From Paulinella micropora (taxonomy: Eukaryota > Cercozoa > Imbricatea > Euglyphida > Paulinellidae), in the NCBI GenBank assembly GCA_019918135.1, contig WBZZ01006679.1, positions 40,290 through 104,289 of the forward strand: a stretch of DNA of 64,000 nucleotides. Direction: 5' to 3'. Below, piece by piece: positions 40,903-50,755 of the stretch (within the stretch, counting starts at the first letter, position 1; every line of letters starts with the position of its first letter). The position numbers and the translations under genes were made by a program. The notes under the pieces were generated by a model. The model was given only the letters and a program-made list of their open reading frames with translations, was not told the DNA's origin and did no database searches.

Positions 40903-41724
40903 TCACTGTATGGAGTGGATCACTTCAGTCTGCTGTGCTTGCAACTGAATGAGCAGTGGTTGCCACGGTTTGATAGGTGACAGACAAGTGTAACCACGAG
41001 TATTAATGTCAAAACGGACATTTCGTTTTTCTACTGTGGTTGCCTGTCTTGTGTCCCTTATGAGTATTCTGTACACACGACGAAATATGTTATAACCTAT
41101 CAGTGTGCCTGGAACTGCGACAGGCTTCGCTTTCGTCATTTCCAGTTTGACCCACGCTACTAGGCAGCCAAATGGTTGGACGAAAGATTGTACCGGTTTT
41201 CTTCCCATTAGTTCCCAGGGTGTTTTCCCACTATTTCTACCTTTGGTGATGGGTGTGATCATTCTTATTGCTAGTGTTGCTCTATGCGTATCTTCCCAGA
41301 ATGTATCAGGTAGGCCTGCGTCTAGTTGAGCTGCTAGTGCTCGTGTGTCGTCGGTCCTATTCATGCGTTCTGCAAATGGGTTCATGTTTGGTTCGTTTCT
41401 TGTTGTGGTTTTGAGGATTATGCCTTTGCTATCTGCGTAATCCTTAAAAACGTTTGACAAGAACTCCCCATCAGACCGCAGTTGCCTGAGCTTGTTGCCT
41501 GACTGTCTCTCAAAGAATGCAAATATTTTCTTTAAGTAAGGCATATATGTTGCGGCTTCACGTATCGGTGTGTACAATGCGCACGCGAATTTGGAGTTTG
41601 AGCACGATACTCCCCCTCGATAGTAATTCCCGTATCTTGAGCGACCGGGAAATGGACCAGCAAAGTCTAGGCTGAGTGCTTCTCCTACCTTAAACTCTAT
41701 GTCTAGATTGTTCCCCTTGTACAT
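40903..41724 (-). pseudogene. Copia-D integrase
   Basis: A 273-codon open stretch. It has SLDFAGPFPGRSRYGNYY (first Asp), RQLRSDGEFLS (second Asp), NPFAERMNRTDD (Glu), then TPWELMGRKPVQSFVQPFGC and GTLIGYNIFRRVYRIL. The D,D,E triad is complete in one frame. The zinc-binding lead is in a different frame upstream. The sequence between 40903 and 40563 is a degraded Ser/Thr/Pro linker. Confidence 0.9.
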
Positions 41725-42086
41725 GGGGGGTTTGTTCGGTTTCCCCCTATTGCACCCATGTCATGCCTTGATCAGACGTATCCAGTCCTTACCTGCAATG
41801 CACCTACCTACACTGTTTGCAAACCCTTGCATTATTTGTGGGTTAGCGTGCATCAAGCTACTGATGGTCTTGGGTTGACTGACCATAGGGCCAGGTCTGG
41901 GATGGTGTTAGTGGTCGTCATTGCTGGTTGTGCTCTATTTGCATACCTGTGAGGGGTGTATCGTATGTGTGGGTCTAACATTCGTTCGCCAAGCTTATCA
42001 AGCTCATACAGCAGATGAGAATTCAGTCTGCCTCGTGCTAGTATGTTATTCTTATGTATTGTCACAGGCTTCACATAAATGAACAC
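41725..42086 (-). pseudogene. Copia-D GAG-pre-integrase region
   Basis: Matches Copia-B 10055-10500: VKPVTIHKNNILARGRLNSHLLYELDK-type sequence, then the H-x-H and CxxC lead to integrase in shifted frames (HGCNRGKPNKPP near 41730-41760). Confidence 0.7.
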
Positions 42087-42213
42087 CTGTCCATTCTGAT
42101 GTATGTCTTGTGTAGGTCATGGTCAAGACGTGGTGTGGGAATGAGATTGAACGGAAGTGAGGGTGAGATGAGTGAGTTAGGGAAGGATTGTTTAACCGAT
42201 TTGCCGTTTCCGT

Positions 42214-42582
42214 TTACCCACGTTGGAGTGGCAGTTGCTCTGGTCCGTACTGCCAACGGCTTCCGGATATGTTGTTCAGCAAGGTGGGTTTGTCCTTCCT
42301 GATAGTGTCTGGGTCGAGTGGCGCTTTCTCATGGAATAGCCACCTGTTACAGGCACTGTCAACAATGTCAGGTGGGTGGAATGTAGATGTGTATAGTCCA
42401 TATGGAGTGGTGTTATGTAGGGTCCATCCTGACATGCCTGGAGGGGTTCGGGGGGGGAGGGGGTTGTCAGGTATGTCTACCAGTACATATGCTCGTTCAA
42501 GGTTGTTTGTGTGTAATGGTGTTATTGGTAAGAATTTCCTGACCATTACCTCACCTCTCTCTATGTCCATCGTTTCTTGCAT
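42214..42582 (-). pseudogene. Copia-D protease-like segment with DSAC motif
   Basis: Contains PPDIVDSACNRWLFHEKAPL near 42330-42370, in the same place and with the same DSAC as Copia-B. Upstream it has about 30 residues absent from Copia-B. It overlaps the end of the 43487-42561 stretch in another frame. Confidence 0.6.
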
Positions 42583-43487
42583 CCACCTATTGTACTCGTC
42601 GTGTTCTTGATGTCGATGTAGTTGAGCTCAGGGTGCTGTTCGATGAATGCCCTCCACTCGTGCACGTTCTTGAAGTCCAGGGCCGGGGGGTAGAAGTAGC
42701 TGTCGAAGACTGGGCCGTCAAGTTCTGGTTCATCGATATCATCGTAGTCTTGATCGTTGTCAGCTGTGTCTTCCTTAGGGTCCACCTTGGCCTCAAACTC
42801 ATCGTATGCGTCCGCCATGAGAGCAAACTCCCTGGTCCGGGTATAGTTGTGATTCTGCTCCTCATAAAACTCACGGATGTCTCTTGCTGTAGGCCACATG
42901 TTGCGTTGTAGTGGTGGTGGGCTTTGGGTGAACAGGCGATCGTAGTCATCTTGGTCCTGTCTCGTCCATTTGTTGTCTTGCGTTGCGGTCGCCTCATTTT
43001 GTCGTAGCGGTAGTATGTTTTTGAGGTAGTCTTCAATCCTCCGGCACTCCTCGTTGACGATGGCAGAAGGGGATGGGTCCGTCCACTTGTTGTCTTGTTG
43101 TTGTACGTTCAACACTCGTTTCAGGTATCCTTCGATCCTTCTGCATTGGTCTTCGATGACTGTGGCAGGCGATGTAATTGGGTCTTCAGGGTCCGTTACG
43201 GTAGCGCTAGTATCGTAAGTAATTAGCGCATGGAATTGTGCACCCGTACTAGTAGCGGGGTCCACATTTCTCCCCCTGAAGACGAATTCATCCTCTGTGT
43301 TGAGCGACATGTCAACAATTGTGGCAGGATCGATGAAGACTGGCGCGTAAGGGCCTCCTTCCTGGTAGCGTAAAAGCTGTTGAAACGCCAACTCGGCTAA
43401 CTGTGGTCGATTGGTGGGTATACCCAGCAGGTCGTAACGGCCTCCTCGTTCTCGAAGCTCGCCAGCCAGGGTGTGTCGGCTTGCCAT
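42561..43487 (-). pseudogene. Copia-D post-MYND region
   Basis: A 308-codon open stretch collinear with Copia-B 8741-9720: RHTLAGELRERGGRYDLLGIP, FQQLLRYQEGGPYAP, DPKEDTADN, SYFYPPALDFKNVHEW. It contains a repeated (R/C)RIEDYLKNIL-type segment (CRRIEGYLKRVLNVQ and CRRIEDYLKNILPLR) that Copia-B has once, so an internal duplication took place. No enzymatic motif is visible. Confidence 0.7.
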
Positions 43488-43490
43488 CGT

Positions 43491-43610
43491 GCAGAACTCC
43501 TTGTGCGCCGGTCGGTCTGCTGCTTGGTGTTCCTTGTTGCAATAGTAGACTAGATTGCAGCCACCACATCGACGTAACTTGCCTTCTTGGTTGCCACAGT
43601 AGGCATAATC
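43491..43610 (-). pseudogene. MYND-type zinc finger in Copia-D
   Basis: The minus strand reads AYC, CGGC, VYYC, EHQ, AHK and EFC in MYND spacing. The first Cys (Copia-B DCTYC) is Tyr here, and a TGA lies just upstream, so this copy is decaying. Continues in frame into 43487-42561. Confidence 0.85.
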
Positions 43611-43613
43611 TTG

Positions 43614-44557
43614 TCATATCGCTCCCCTCTTGTTTTCGCGTATAGTTATGCACTCAACGCAGTCCGGTCGCGATTGAATCCAATCGTCCGGTAGCAGGCG
43701 AAAGTCGAGAGCGATGCCCCAGAAGGCTAGCTGTTCTGTAGTCGGGTGCCGGAAGCAGTGGTGAGCGTCTATCCATGCGAATGTAAACTTCCTTTCCATG
43801 GGGGGTTGAGATGATCTTGATGTCGCAATTCGTCTGTATTGAATAGGATGCCCGTCTGGCAACGCTTGTATAGCTGCGATGCGGCGTTTGGTCTCCATTT
43901 CGCTGGTGCGTGTTAGTGGTCGGATACGTGTCTCCCGTAGGTAGAGTGGGTCTTCTTGTCCGTTGGTTGTCCAATATCACTGTCGGTGTGATCGGTAGCG
44001 ATTGTTGGTTCGCGGGTGCTTCGTCATGAACCTGAGCAGGTTGTTCTTCTTGCTCTGCACTTGCTTCGTCCACTTGTGCTCGAGGCTGCTCCAGTTGGGC
44101 TGATTGTATCGGTGGCTGTTCTTGTTGAACTGCAGTTGTCGGTGCTTGGGATGGCGATTCGGTCTTCATGGAAGCTGCTTCCTGTTCCGGGGTGGGTGAT
44201 CTCGCGAACCGCTGTGACGGTCTTGTCTGGCCCACGGCCGGTTGGGTTGCTGAACTTCGAGTTGTTTGTGGTGTCCGGGTGCGCCTGGGTGGTCTCGTTC
44301 GGAGTACGAATTGCTCGATCCCCGTTGAACCGGGTGCGACTGGGACTAGGTGCGCGGGTATTACCCAGGGACCTGATCTTGGTAGAAAATAATTGAGAGG
44401 CGCGCCATGTGGTTACTAGAACGTTGGCCAGTGGGCTGGAGGCACTGGGAAACTTTGTGGGGTGGTTCGAAACGCGTCTCGCATTCTCGTCCGTAGTACG
44501 TAGGCTCGCCGGTAGTCGTTCTCGTCTTCTCGTTGAGTCGGGGTCAGTGATGTCCAA
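43614..44557 (-). pseudogene. Copia-D gag linker before MYND
   Basis: Overlapping open stretches (44557-44024, 44235-43654, 43898-43614) for one Pro/Gln/Glu-rich linker that ends with FTFAWIDAHHCFRHPTTEQ and PDCVECITIREN, the lead to MYND shared with Copia-B. Several frame changes. Confidence 0.65.
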
Positions 44558-45454
44558 GGTATGTCGGGGCGCCTCGATGGGTCTTGTATGTAATCCGGGT
44601 GGGGTGGTGGTGACAAGTCGTTCCGTTTCCCGTCGTTGTTACCTTCAGATGTGTCGGAGGCAGGAGACAGTTGGATCGGTCCCTCCCTGCCTCGGTAGGT
44701 TGGTCCCCGAGCCACATAATGAGTTTCGGGTTCAGTAGGTACCTTGACAGCTGGGTGTTCGTGGTATTGCACGTGTTCGTCTTCGTATTCGATGTGCTCT
44801 TCTAGTTCGTCCTCGCCGGTGTCGTCGTACATCATCCATGCTTGGCCGTCTGCCGCAGGGTCGTCGTTGACGTCCGGTGGCTCCTCCAGCATTCCGTTGG
44901 CTTGGCCGGTCGGTCGTTGAATCCGTGGGGGGTTCGGGTCGCTGTCGTCCTCCCCTACCTCGTTGGCTTTGTCCTCCTCCACGTCCTCCACCTCTGTTGG
45001 CTCCACGGGTCCGGTTCAGATTAGTTGGTCTCTTACGGATAGGACAGTCAGCTCCCGAGTGTCGTGGTTGTCCTGAACAGACTCGCTTGGTGCATGTAGA
45101 ACGACACTGTGCTGCGATGTGCCCTTTCTTGTTGCAGTTCAGGCAAATGATGTTCTTGTTGTTGGTAGCCATGGGAGCAGGCGATGTCGCAGTGTACAAC
45201 GCCGTCGATGACCTAGAGGGGGCAACATTCAATTGGTTAGCATGGTATGATTGCAATATGAGGGAACATATTTGTTTGTAATCAGGTTTTTCACCATCAG
45301 ACCTGGACCAATACATGGTACCTCCCACATCACCCAGAGTGAGTGTTGCACATTCCTTTATCTTGAATAGTAGGAAACCACTTGAAACTCGTCGGGGAGG
45401 GGCACACCACGGGCTTGCAAACGTTCGAAACGCTGCTTCAGCTTTTCCACCCAC
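44416..45454 (-). pseudogene. gag: Copia-D gag zinc knuckles and charged linker
   Basis: CLNCNKKGHIAAQC (near 45100-45150) is a CCHC knuckle. CTKRVCSGQPRHSGADC follows as a probable second, non-canonical knuckle, then a Gly/Arg-rich RGGGRGGG stretch. Shifted frames (45006-44416) give an acidic linker ending with MRDAFRTTPQSFPVPPAHWP, the point where truncated Copia-B begins. Confidence 0.75.
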
Positions 45455-46136
45455 ACAGGTAGTTGCTTGCCGTTCTTGATTTTATCTTCGAACAGTTGCA
45501 TGAGCAGGCGGGCCACGGAGACGGATCCTTTGCTCCCAAAGCGTTCGCAGAGTGCAGACCAGATGAGGGCAGGTTCGTTGCCTGCTCGTTGGACCGTGAG
45601 TAATGCTGTCGAGTCCTGACATGCTTCGATGAGGAAGCATCGGACTTGGATTTGTGCCTTCACGTAATCCGTAGCGTTGAACAGGCCGGCTAGCTTGGTC
45701 GGGACCGTGGTAGTGGGTGGGTGGGACGAAAGCGTAGTCCTTTTCCCGTCAGCGTCAGATGAGCTGGTGGAGCTTGAGCTAGCATCTTCCTCCTCCTCCC
45801 CGTCGGACTGTGCAGATAGGGTCGTACCTTTGGCAGCTTTCCTTGTGCTGAGTCTCGATGGGCGTTCGGACGTCGTGGCTTTGCCCGCTTCAGGGGTTGG
45901 GAGGGTGGGTGTCTTTTTCATCGATGAGTAAATAGTTGAAATTTCCAGGATCGTGTAAGGTGACTCCGGGTCTTGCAGAAGTAGTACGTATCTTGCGTCC
46001 AGTCCAAGTAGAAAGAGAAGATCTGAAACTTCCACAGGTCAAATTCGTCGATAGGCTTCTTAGGGAACTTAGGGATCTTCAGTTGGTAACGCGGAGCGTC
46101 CAAGGCTCCATAACCAGTAAGTGTTACAGTTGACAT
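45358..46136 (-). pseudogene. gag: Copia-D gag, N-terminal capsid part
   Basis: The first ATG on the minus strand is at 46136, inside the last 21 bases of the 5' LTR. The frame runs through the primer site into YQLKIPKFPKKPIDEFDLWK. A 1-base shift near 46030 moves coding to the 46035-45358 frame, which holds the copia-type gag helices (VKAQIQVRCFLIEACQDS, IWSALCERFGSKGSVSVARL, KLKQRFERLQARG). Alternative starts downstream are possible. Confidence 0.75.
46104..46115 (-). other. Copia-D primer-binding site
   Basis: The minus strand reads GGTTATGGAGCC directly after the 5' LTR end. The preceding T of the LTR would complete TGG, complementary to the CCA end of a tRNA. Confidence 0.7.
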
Positions 46137-46534
46137 AGTGCCGGTTGTACACTTGAGTAGTGTTTAGCGCTGAGGTACTTTGATCAAAGTTTTGCAGAAA
46201 GATTATGAAATTTAATCATTGGTCAAAATCGATATTAATTTCTATATCACAAATTTACTAGGTTCAATAAATACCATAACTATTTCTCAAGTCTTGTGAC
46301 CATAAATATATCTCAAGCCCTGTGACAGTAAATTTATGGTGATGGCGCAGTATGGTCCAAAATGACTAGACCGGTAACAGGTATTGGATAATGGCAATAT
46401 TGTTGTAGCGGTTAATAATTATGATAGATAAATATGTAAATTGGTAATAGATATGAAAAGGGTAAATATAAATGTTATGTCGGAAATATGAACATATATG
46501 TGGTAAAATAATATTATAAATATGATTGCTTACT
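46116..46534 (-). repeat. Copia-D 5' LTR
   Basis: Nearly identical partner of 38158-38576, flanked outside by AGGCA. Confidence 0.92.
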
Positions 46535-46823
46535 AGGCAGCCACAGGCTCAAACGGTGTCGGGGTGTTAATCTTCCGGCATTGCTGCCACCACGCCTTCC
46601 AAAAAGATTGGATGCGCTGCCAACGGCCGGGAGCTAAAATCGAAGTTAAGTCTATGTTTCCTTTATAGACTTCTTCAAAAAGGGAACGAAGCTGCTTACC
46701 CCGATCAAGGCCGTGCCACTCCATTTCCTTTGTGTCCCGGTTAGGCCGTATTTTAAACCCGGAAATCACTTTACCACTTCTCATATTACCTTTATTAGAT
46801 AGAATATCAGTTAAGTGTTTCAA
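46535..46823 (-). pseudogene. TE-2 gene, middle part next to Copia-D
   Basis: Minus-strand open stretch (LTDILSNKGNMRSGKVISGF, then FEEVYKGNIDL and FWKAWWQQCRKI). Its frame passes across the Copia-D site into 38157 once one AGGCA copy is counted. It lies between the GDMKWL block and the ITPYVH block, as in the protein family this resembles. Confidence 0.6.
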
Positions 46824-46959
46824 GCGATTCGTAAGTCTAAAGTACGGTTAATCGGGTGGAATATCCGCACCCCAAGGAGTATCAGGCCGGCCGTCGCAAA
46901 TCTCACGCATCAAAAAATCAACCATGCGCCCACATATACGTAACATCATATGTAACAAG

Positions 46960-47229
46960 TCAGGAACATGACGATTCATATGCCTGGCGTTGTCTTGTCA
47001 GCTGTGGCACTGTCACGCATGGGGTGACCGATTCGTGACAGATCGCCCCGATCATTTTTATGACATAAACACATATAACAAAATGATCGGCACCGGCAGA
47101 CTTCTGGCCGCACACAGTACGTAACCATTTCATATCACCGGTAACATAAAGCTGAACATCATACTTATTAATACCGGTCGCCGATGATGTCCAACCTTCC
47201 TTCTCCCAGGATTCAAAGGTTTTAAGCAT
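46960..47229 (-). pseudogene. TE-2 gene, GDMKWL block
   Basis: Contains LYVTGDMKWLRTVCGQKSAG followed by ADHFVICVY. In related transposon-like proteins the (G/A)D(L/M)K block is followed by a C-x2-C pair, which here is degenerate. The Asp may be part of an RNase H-like active site; this is inference from a remembered family. A frame change separates it from 46823. Confidence 0.55.
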
Positions 47230-47644
47230 TTCCCCTATTCAATTTCAAGTTCAATATTAATATTAAAATTTGATGCGTAACAAAAGGTAACTAGTGAAAA
47301 TTTCAATATTAATACTAATAATTAATTTCATTAATAATAACAATCAATATGGAACCCAAAAAAAAACATGGAAGAAAGGAAAATTAAGGAAAAAAATGTA
47401 AATGATTTCCTAATTCAACTTTATTCTCAGCCTTGGGGGGGAGAAAACATTAGCACTTGCAGCAATTAAAAAACAATTGCAGTTCCGAAAGGATGCAGAA
47501 TATGTTCTGCTTCTTTCAGAACTGCAATTGGTAGTCGCCGGGGGGGGGGGCGGTTTCAAGGGACTCGTGAGGTAAGAATAAACACGGGGGCAAAGCGCAA
47601 TGCTTTGCCCCTGCATACATTCCTAAAATTTGGTTTTGGGTGTA
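47230..47644. other. Low-complexity gap in TE-2
   Basis: AT-rich (47240-47420) then G-rich with a G10 run near 47540-47550. An inverted repeat built on CAATTGCAGTTC / GAACTGCAATTG lies near 47473-47530. No coding supported; probably intron or a small nested insertion. Confidence 0.4.
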
Positions 47645-48136
47645 TTACACAACATTGAAGCATACCACACACCCATTTGCCCCCGTATTAGTTAGTAATA
47701 GTAACATTGGCGTAGATATATAAAGTGACACACCCCACCACCCCCTCATCTCTCTCTCAGAGAATGGAGGCACTCGTGGACCCGCATATTGCTTCAGTTC
47801 CACGAGGTCCTCCTTACACTTGCACATGAGCAATGGAAAAATTCCCTCCTGAGTAGTGAGGTGCTGGAAGCTCTTCACCAATTCCCTCTTCTAATCCAAA
47901 GCAAAACATTTCATCGCCCAGGTGACCATGCTGTGGTTTGCCCCCAACTTGCTGCCGTCCCCCCCAATCGGAATGCATAGCTGCCATACATCGGACGCCC
48001 CTCTCTCCCGCCATCCCGCCTCCAACTGCAGCATGAGCTTGTTGGGATCTGCTGCTGCCGACTTGCCATCTTTTGAACCTTCAAGACCGTACTTGGGGAT
48101 GACCTCCTGAGTCAATTCCTTGCGTTGTGTCACCAA
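47645..48136 (-). pseudogene. TE-2 gene, GGDGSKLG block
   Basis: Minus-strand exon after a GTAG acceptor at 48137-48140. It reads LVTQRKELTQEVIPKYGLEG, then WQLCIPIGGDGSKLGANHSM near 47935-47995. The frame closes at 47891. The next frame (47881-47645) continues with KSFQHLTTQEGIFPLLMCKC and a CKEDLVELKQYA segment. G-D-G followed later by an acidic ED-x-L block fits the same uncharacterised transposon-like family as the other TE-2 parts. Confidence 0.5.
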
Positions 48137-48139
48137 CTA

Positions 48140-48140
<1 letters not shown>

Positions 48141-48170
<30 letters not shown>
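48141..48170. repeat. A30 tract in a TE-2 intron
   Basis: On the transcribed minus strand this is a T30 tract just before a GTAG acceptor. Confidence 0.85.
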
Positions 48171-48174
<4 letters not shown>

Positions 48175-48299
48175 ATTAGAACAGAGCAGAGAGAGAGAGA
48201 GCAAATGATGACCTTTGCCCCCGTTAACCAAGGGTGCTGACTTGCCCGCAGCGGATTGGTCACCTGCTGGTCGGATATCACGTTGAAATCCATATGCAG

Positions 48300-48820
48300 C
48301 AACGTTTGCGTGCCTGCTGGTTATCGCCAGGGTTGAATATTAACTGCTCGCTCAGGTTCATGTACTGGAGCGTGAACTCCTCCACCTCTGCATCCGTGAA
48401 ATCATGGGCCTCCCCCAAAAGCTGCCCATCAATCGCCTTTGCCTTTGCTATCCTCCTCCTCCTCAACATCATGGCTCTTGGCTTAACTTGAGCTTCCTTC
48501 CTTGGTTTGGGAAAACGACACGTTACGTAGTAGTAGTCCCTGTTTTTGTGCATGTCGCACATTACGTTGTCCCTCGCATCGTCCAAAGCGGACACCAACT
48601 CCGAATCCGAAGGGATAGAGATTGGTGGCCGTTTTGGAGTCTGCTCACCACCCCCAAGGTCGAACTGCTCTTGTGCTTTCTGGGCAATCTCATCGAAAAC
48701 TGAGGACAAGTCCTTGGGGGGGTGATTGCCTTGAGTATCACCCTCAGCTGTGTCAGGGGAAACGAAAACAACGCCTGTGTGCCTGCCATAATCGGGGGAT
48801 GCTTTTCGTTCCTCTGCCAC
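48300..48820 (-). pseudogene. TE-2 gene, N-terminal part
   Basis: ATG at 48820 opens a 180-codon frame: acidic N-terminus, PKRPPISIPSDSELVSALDD, a basic PRAMMLRRRRIAKAKAIDG segment, then helix-rich LLGEAHDFTDAEVEEFTLQY. Coding seems to continue in another frame from about 48310 (LLHMDFNVISDQQVTNPLR) before the intron holding the A30 tract. No named domain. Assigned to TE-2 by strand, order and spacing. Confidence 0.5.
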
Positions 48821-49731
48821 TCACTCTTGGTCGTCTAACTTGGTTCTTTTTTCCTCAGCACGTTTTCCCCTTCTAGTTCTCTTTTTGTTTTTGTCCCAAC
48901 TCTTACGGTTCGTCCAGGCTCTGCGTCCTCGACTTGGCGGCATGGGGAAGGTGATTCGACGCTTCACACAAAAAACGCTGCCGGTCCGTAAAAAAAGTTG
49001 ACAGGGTTTGGCTTTTTGGCTGGCATGGCCTGGGCCGGCCTAAACATTTTTAGGGTAAAGGGTCACAAAAACATCAAAAACACAAGAAAGTCTCCTCCTA
49101 AACTACTGCCACGGATCCTTTTTTCAAAACGACTGCAGATTCAGAAAGCTCATGCTCTATATTACTGCCGACCAAACTATCGCGAATTATCGACAAACTT
49201 TGCCTAATAACTTTTTTTAATGAACAAAACACAAAACTTTTAACAGTTATAAAATTTGAATTTCAAATGATTTTTTTTCAGCCAGCAGTAGATCTCATCG
49301 TGATCTTTACAACAAAAAAAGACGTTAAGAACAATGTTAAAAACTCATTACACCTATTTTGCCTCCGTTTTGGACCCCACTAAAACGACCTAAAAAACAT
49401 ATGTCTGTTTTTAACGGTGGTTTCCCTTTGGCTTGTTGTTTGGGTTCATTCCTGACTTCCCTTTCTACCTTAGAAGTGGATGTTAGAACTGAACCAGTTG
49501 TGTTTAAGGTTTTTATTAAATTCATTTTTTCCTTTGAGCTCCAAGTAGTAAGGGTTAGACCTCCGGTCTAAATACAGAATTGCGAAGCCGAAGCGAGCAG
49601 TATTAATATTTGTGTAATCTGCAACATGTGGGCAATTACACTAAGATGGTATGGAAGCCTGAAATCAGTTATGAGAAGTTTATGTCTCTGGAGAACCATG
49701 CCAACGGCGGAGGGTGTTTCTAATGGAGCGT
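48821..49731. other. Unassigned region between TE-2 and Gypsy-B1
   Basis: No supported gene. Contains a short palindrome TTAGACCTCCGGTCTAA (49553-49569) and AT-rich DNA. Possibly the TE-2 5' flank. Confidence 0.45.
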
Positions 49732-50755
49732 TGTAGGCATCACCCCCGGATAGCCGGTAAAAAGTACCTTTTCCTGGTGACAGGTGCACCAGCTTGTTTT
49801 TCAGTATTATTTGTCCGCATTGGACCTGATGCCATTTTATTCCTGGTCTGTTGCCGTTTTCCTTGTTGGCTTCACTGAGCTAATATAACGAGACATCATT
49901 CTCATTCTTTTGAGGACTGTGTTTGGTTGTATTACCGACTTTTTTCGAGCTATCGTTGGGGGCATTACAATTGGAGTCCACATCACTAGGGTGATTTCTT
50001 TCTGCTTTGCCACACAGGCAACAGAGTGAATTTTCACTGACCTGTCTCACACGGGGACGTCAGACGAAAACAAATACTCCAACACAGCTCCCTCATAACT
50101 CTTTCACAAAACAAATAATTTGATTGGTCTCAAGCAGGTGTCTCGTATCCTCTAGTCCAATCCGTATCTGTGTGCTCACAAGGAGACATCAGATACAAAC
50201 TCTCTGTCGTTCTTGCTGTTCTCACACAGAGACCAAGAAGAAGGAGGTGGACAGAAGAGTGAATGAACACACACAAAACACAAACAAGCATAGGGACAGG
50301 AGCACAACACTCTACCCTTCTAGTTTGTGCATTTATCTGCATTATCTCACACATACGTCAGAGTATTTTTGTAAATCTCTGATCGTTTTCTAAAGGTAGG
50401 TCTGAGAACCTATCCGACCGACTGTCGACTTCTCAAGGAGAGCTTTTCTAGCTTCTCTATTACTATCTGTGTGTAGGTCCAAGTGCCTCATACTAGATAC
50501 AATATAGAAAAGAAGGAGGAGAAAGTAATCTGAGTAAGGAGAACAAGAAATCGAAGAAAGTCTCAAAGACTATTTTTCTCAAACAAAAACAAACATACAA
50601 ACAGTGTTTCATAGAGGACAGGGAATCTTATCCTACCCTCTCTATTAGTTTCTCTCTTCACTAGTCAATCGACTGAAGGAGGAACAGAACACAAACGAAC
50701 AAAAACCAAACATAGGAGCTGACACTGTCCTCCTGTTGATCACTACTACGACATC
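49732..50755 (+). repeat. Gypsy-B1 5' LTR and leader
   Basis: Matches 60108-61129 almost base for base. The LTR/leader boundary cannot be placed, because both copies continue into gag. The small ORF at 50124-50393, also present in copy 2, lies here and is not supported as a gene. Confidence 0.8.

Larger units (their letters stand above)
38158..46534 (-). mobile_element. Copia-D: MYND-finger copia, complete with both LTRs
   Basis: LTRs of 419 bp at both ends differ at about half a dozen sites. AGGCA flanks both sides (38153-38157 and 46535-46539). The element reads on the minus strand: gag, two zinc knuckles, acidic/basic linker, MYND finger, long linker, DSAC protease-like site, pre-integrase, integrase, RT, RNase H. 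Total length is 8377 bp. The coding region has many frameshifts and a key RT change, so it is not autonomous. It interrupts the TE-2 gene. Confidence 0.92.

Noticed and set aside
50124..50393. 89-codon ORF repeated at 60498-60767
   Set aside because: It is conserved only because the LTR/leader is duplicated, is low in complexity, and lies upstream of gag. No domain is seen.
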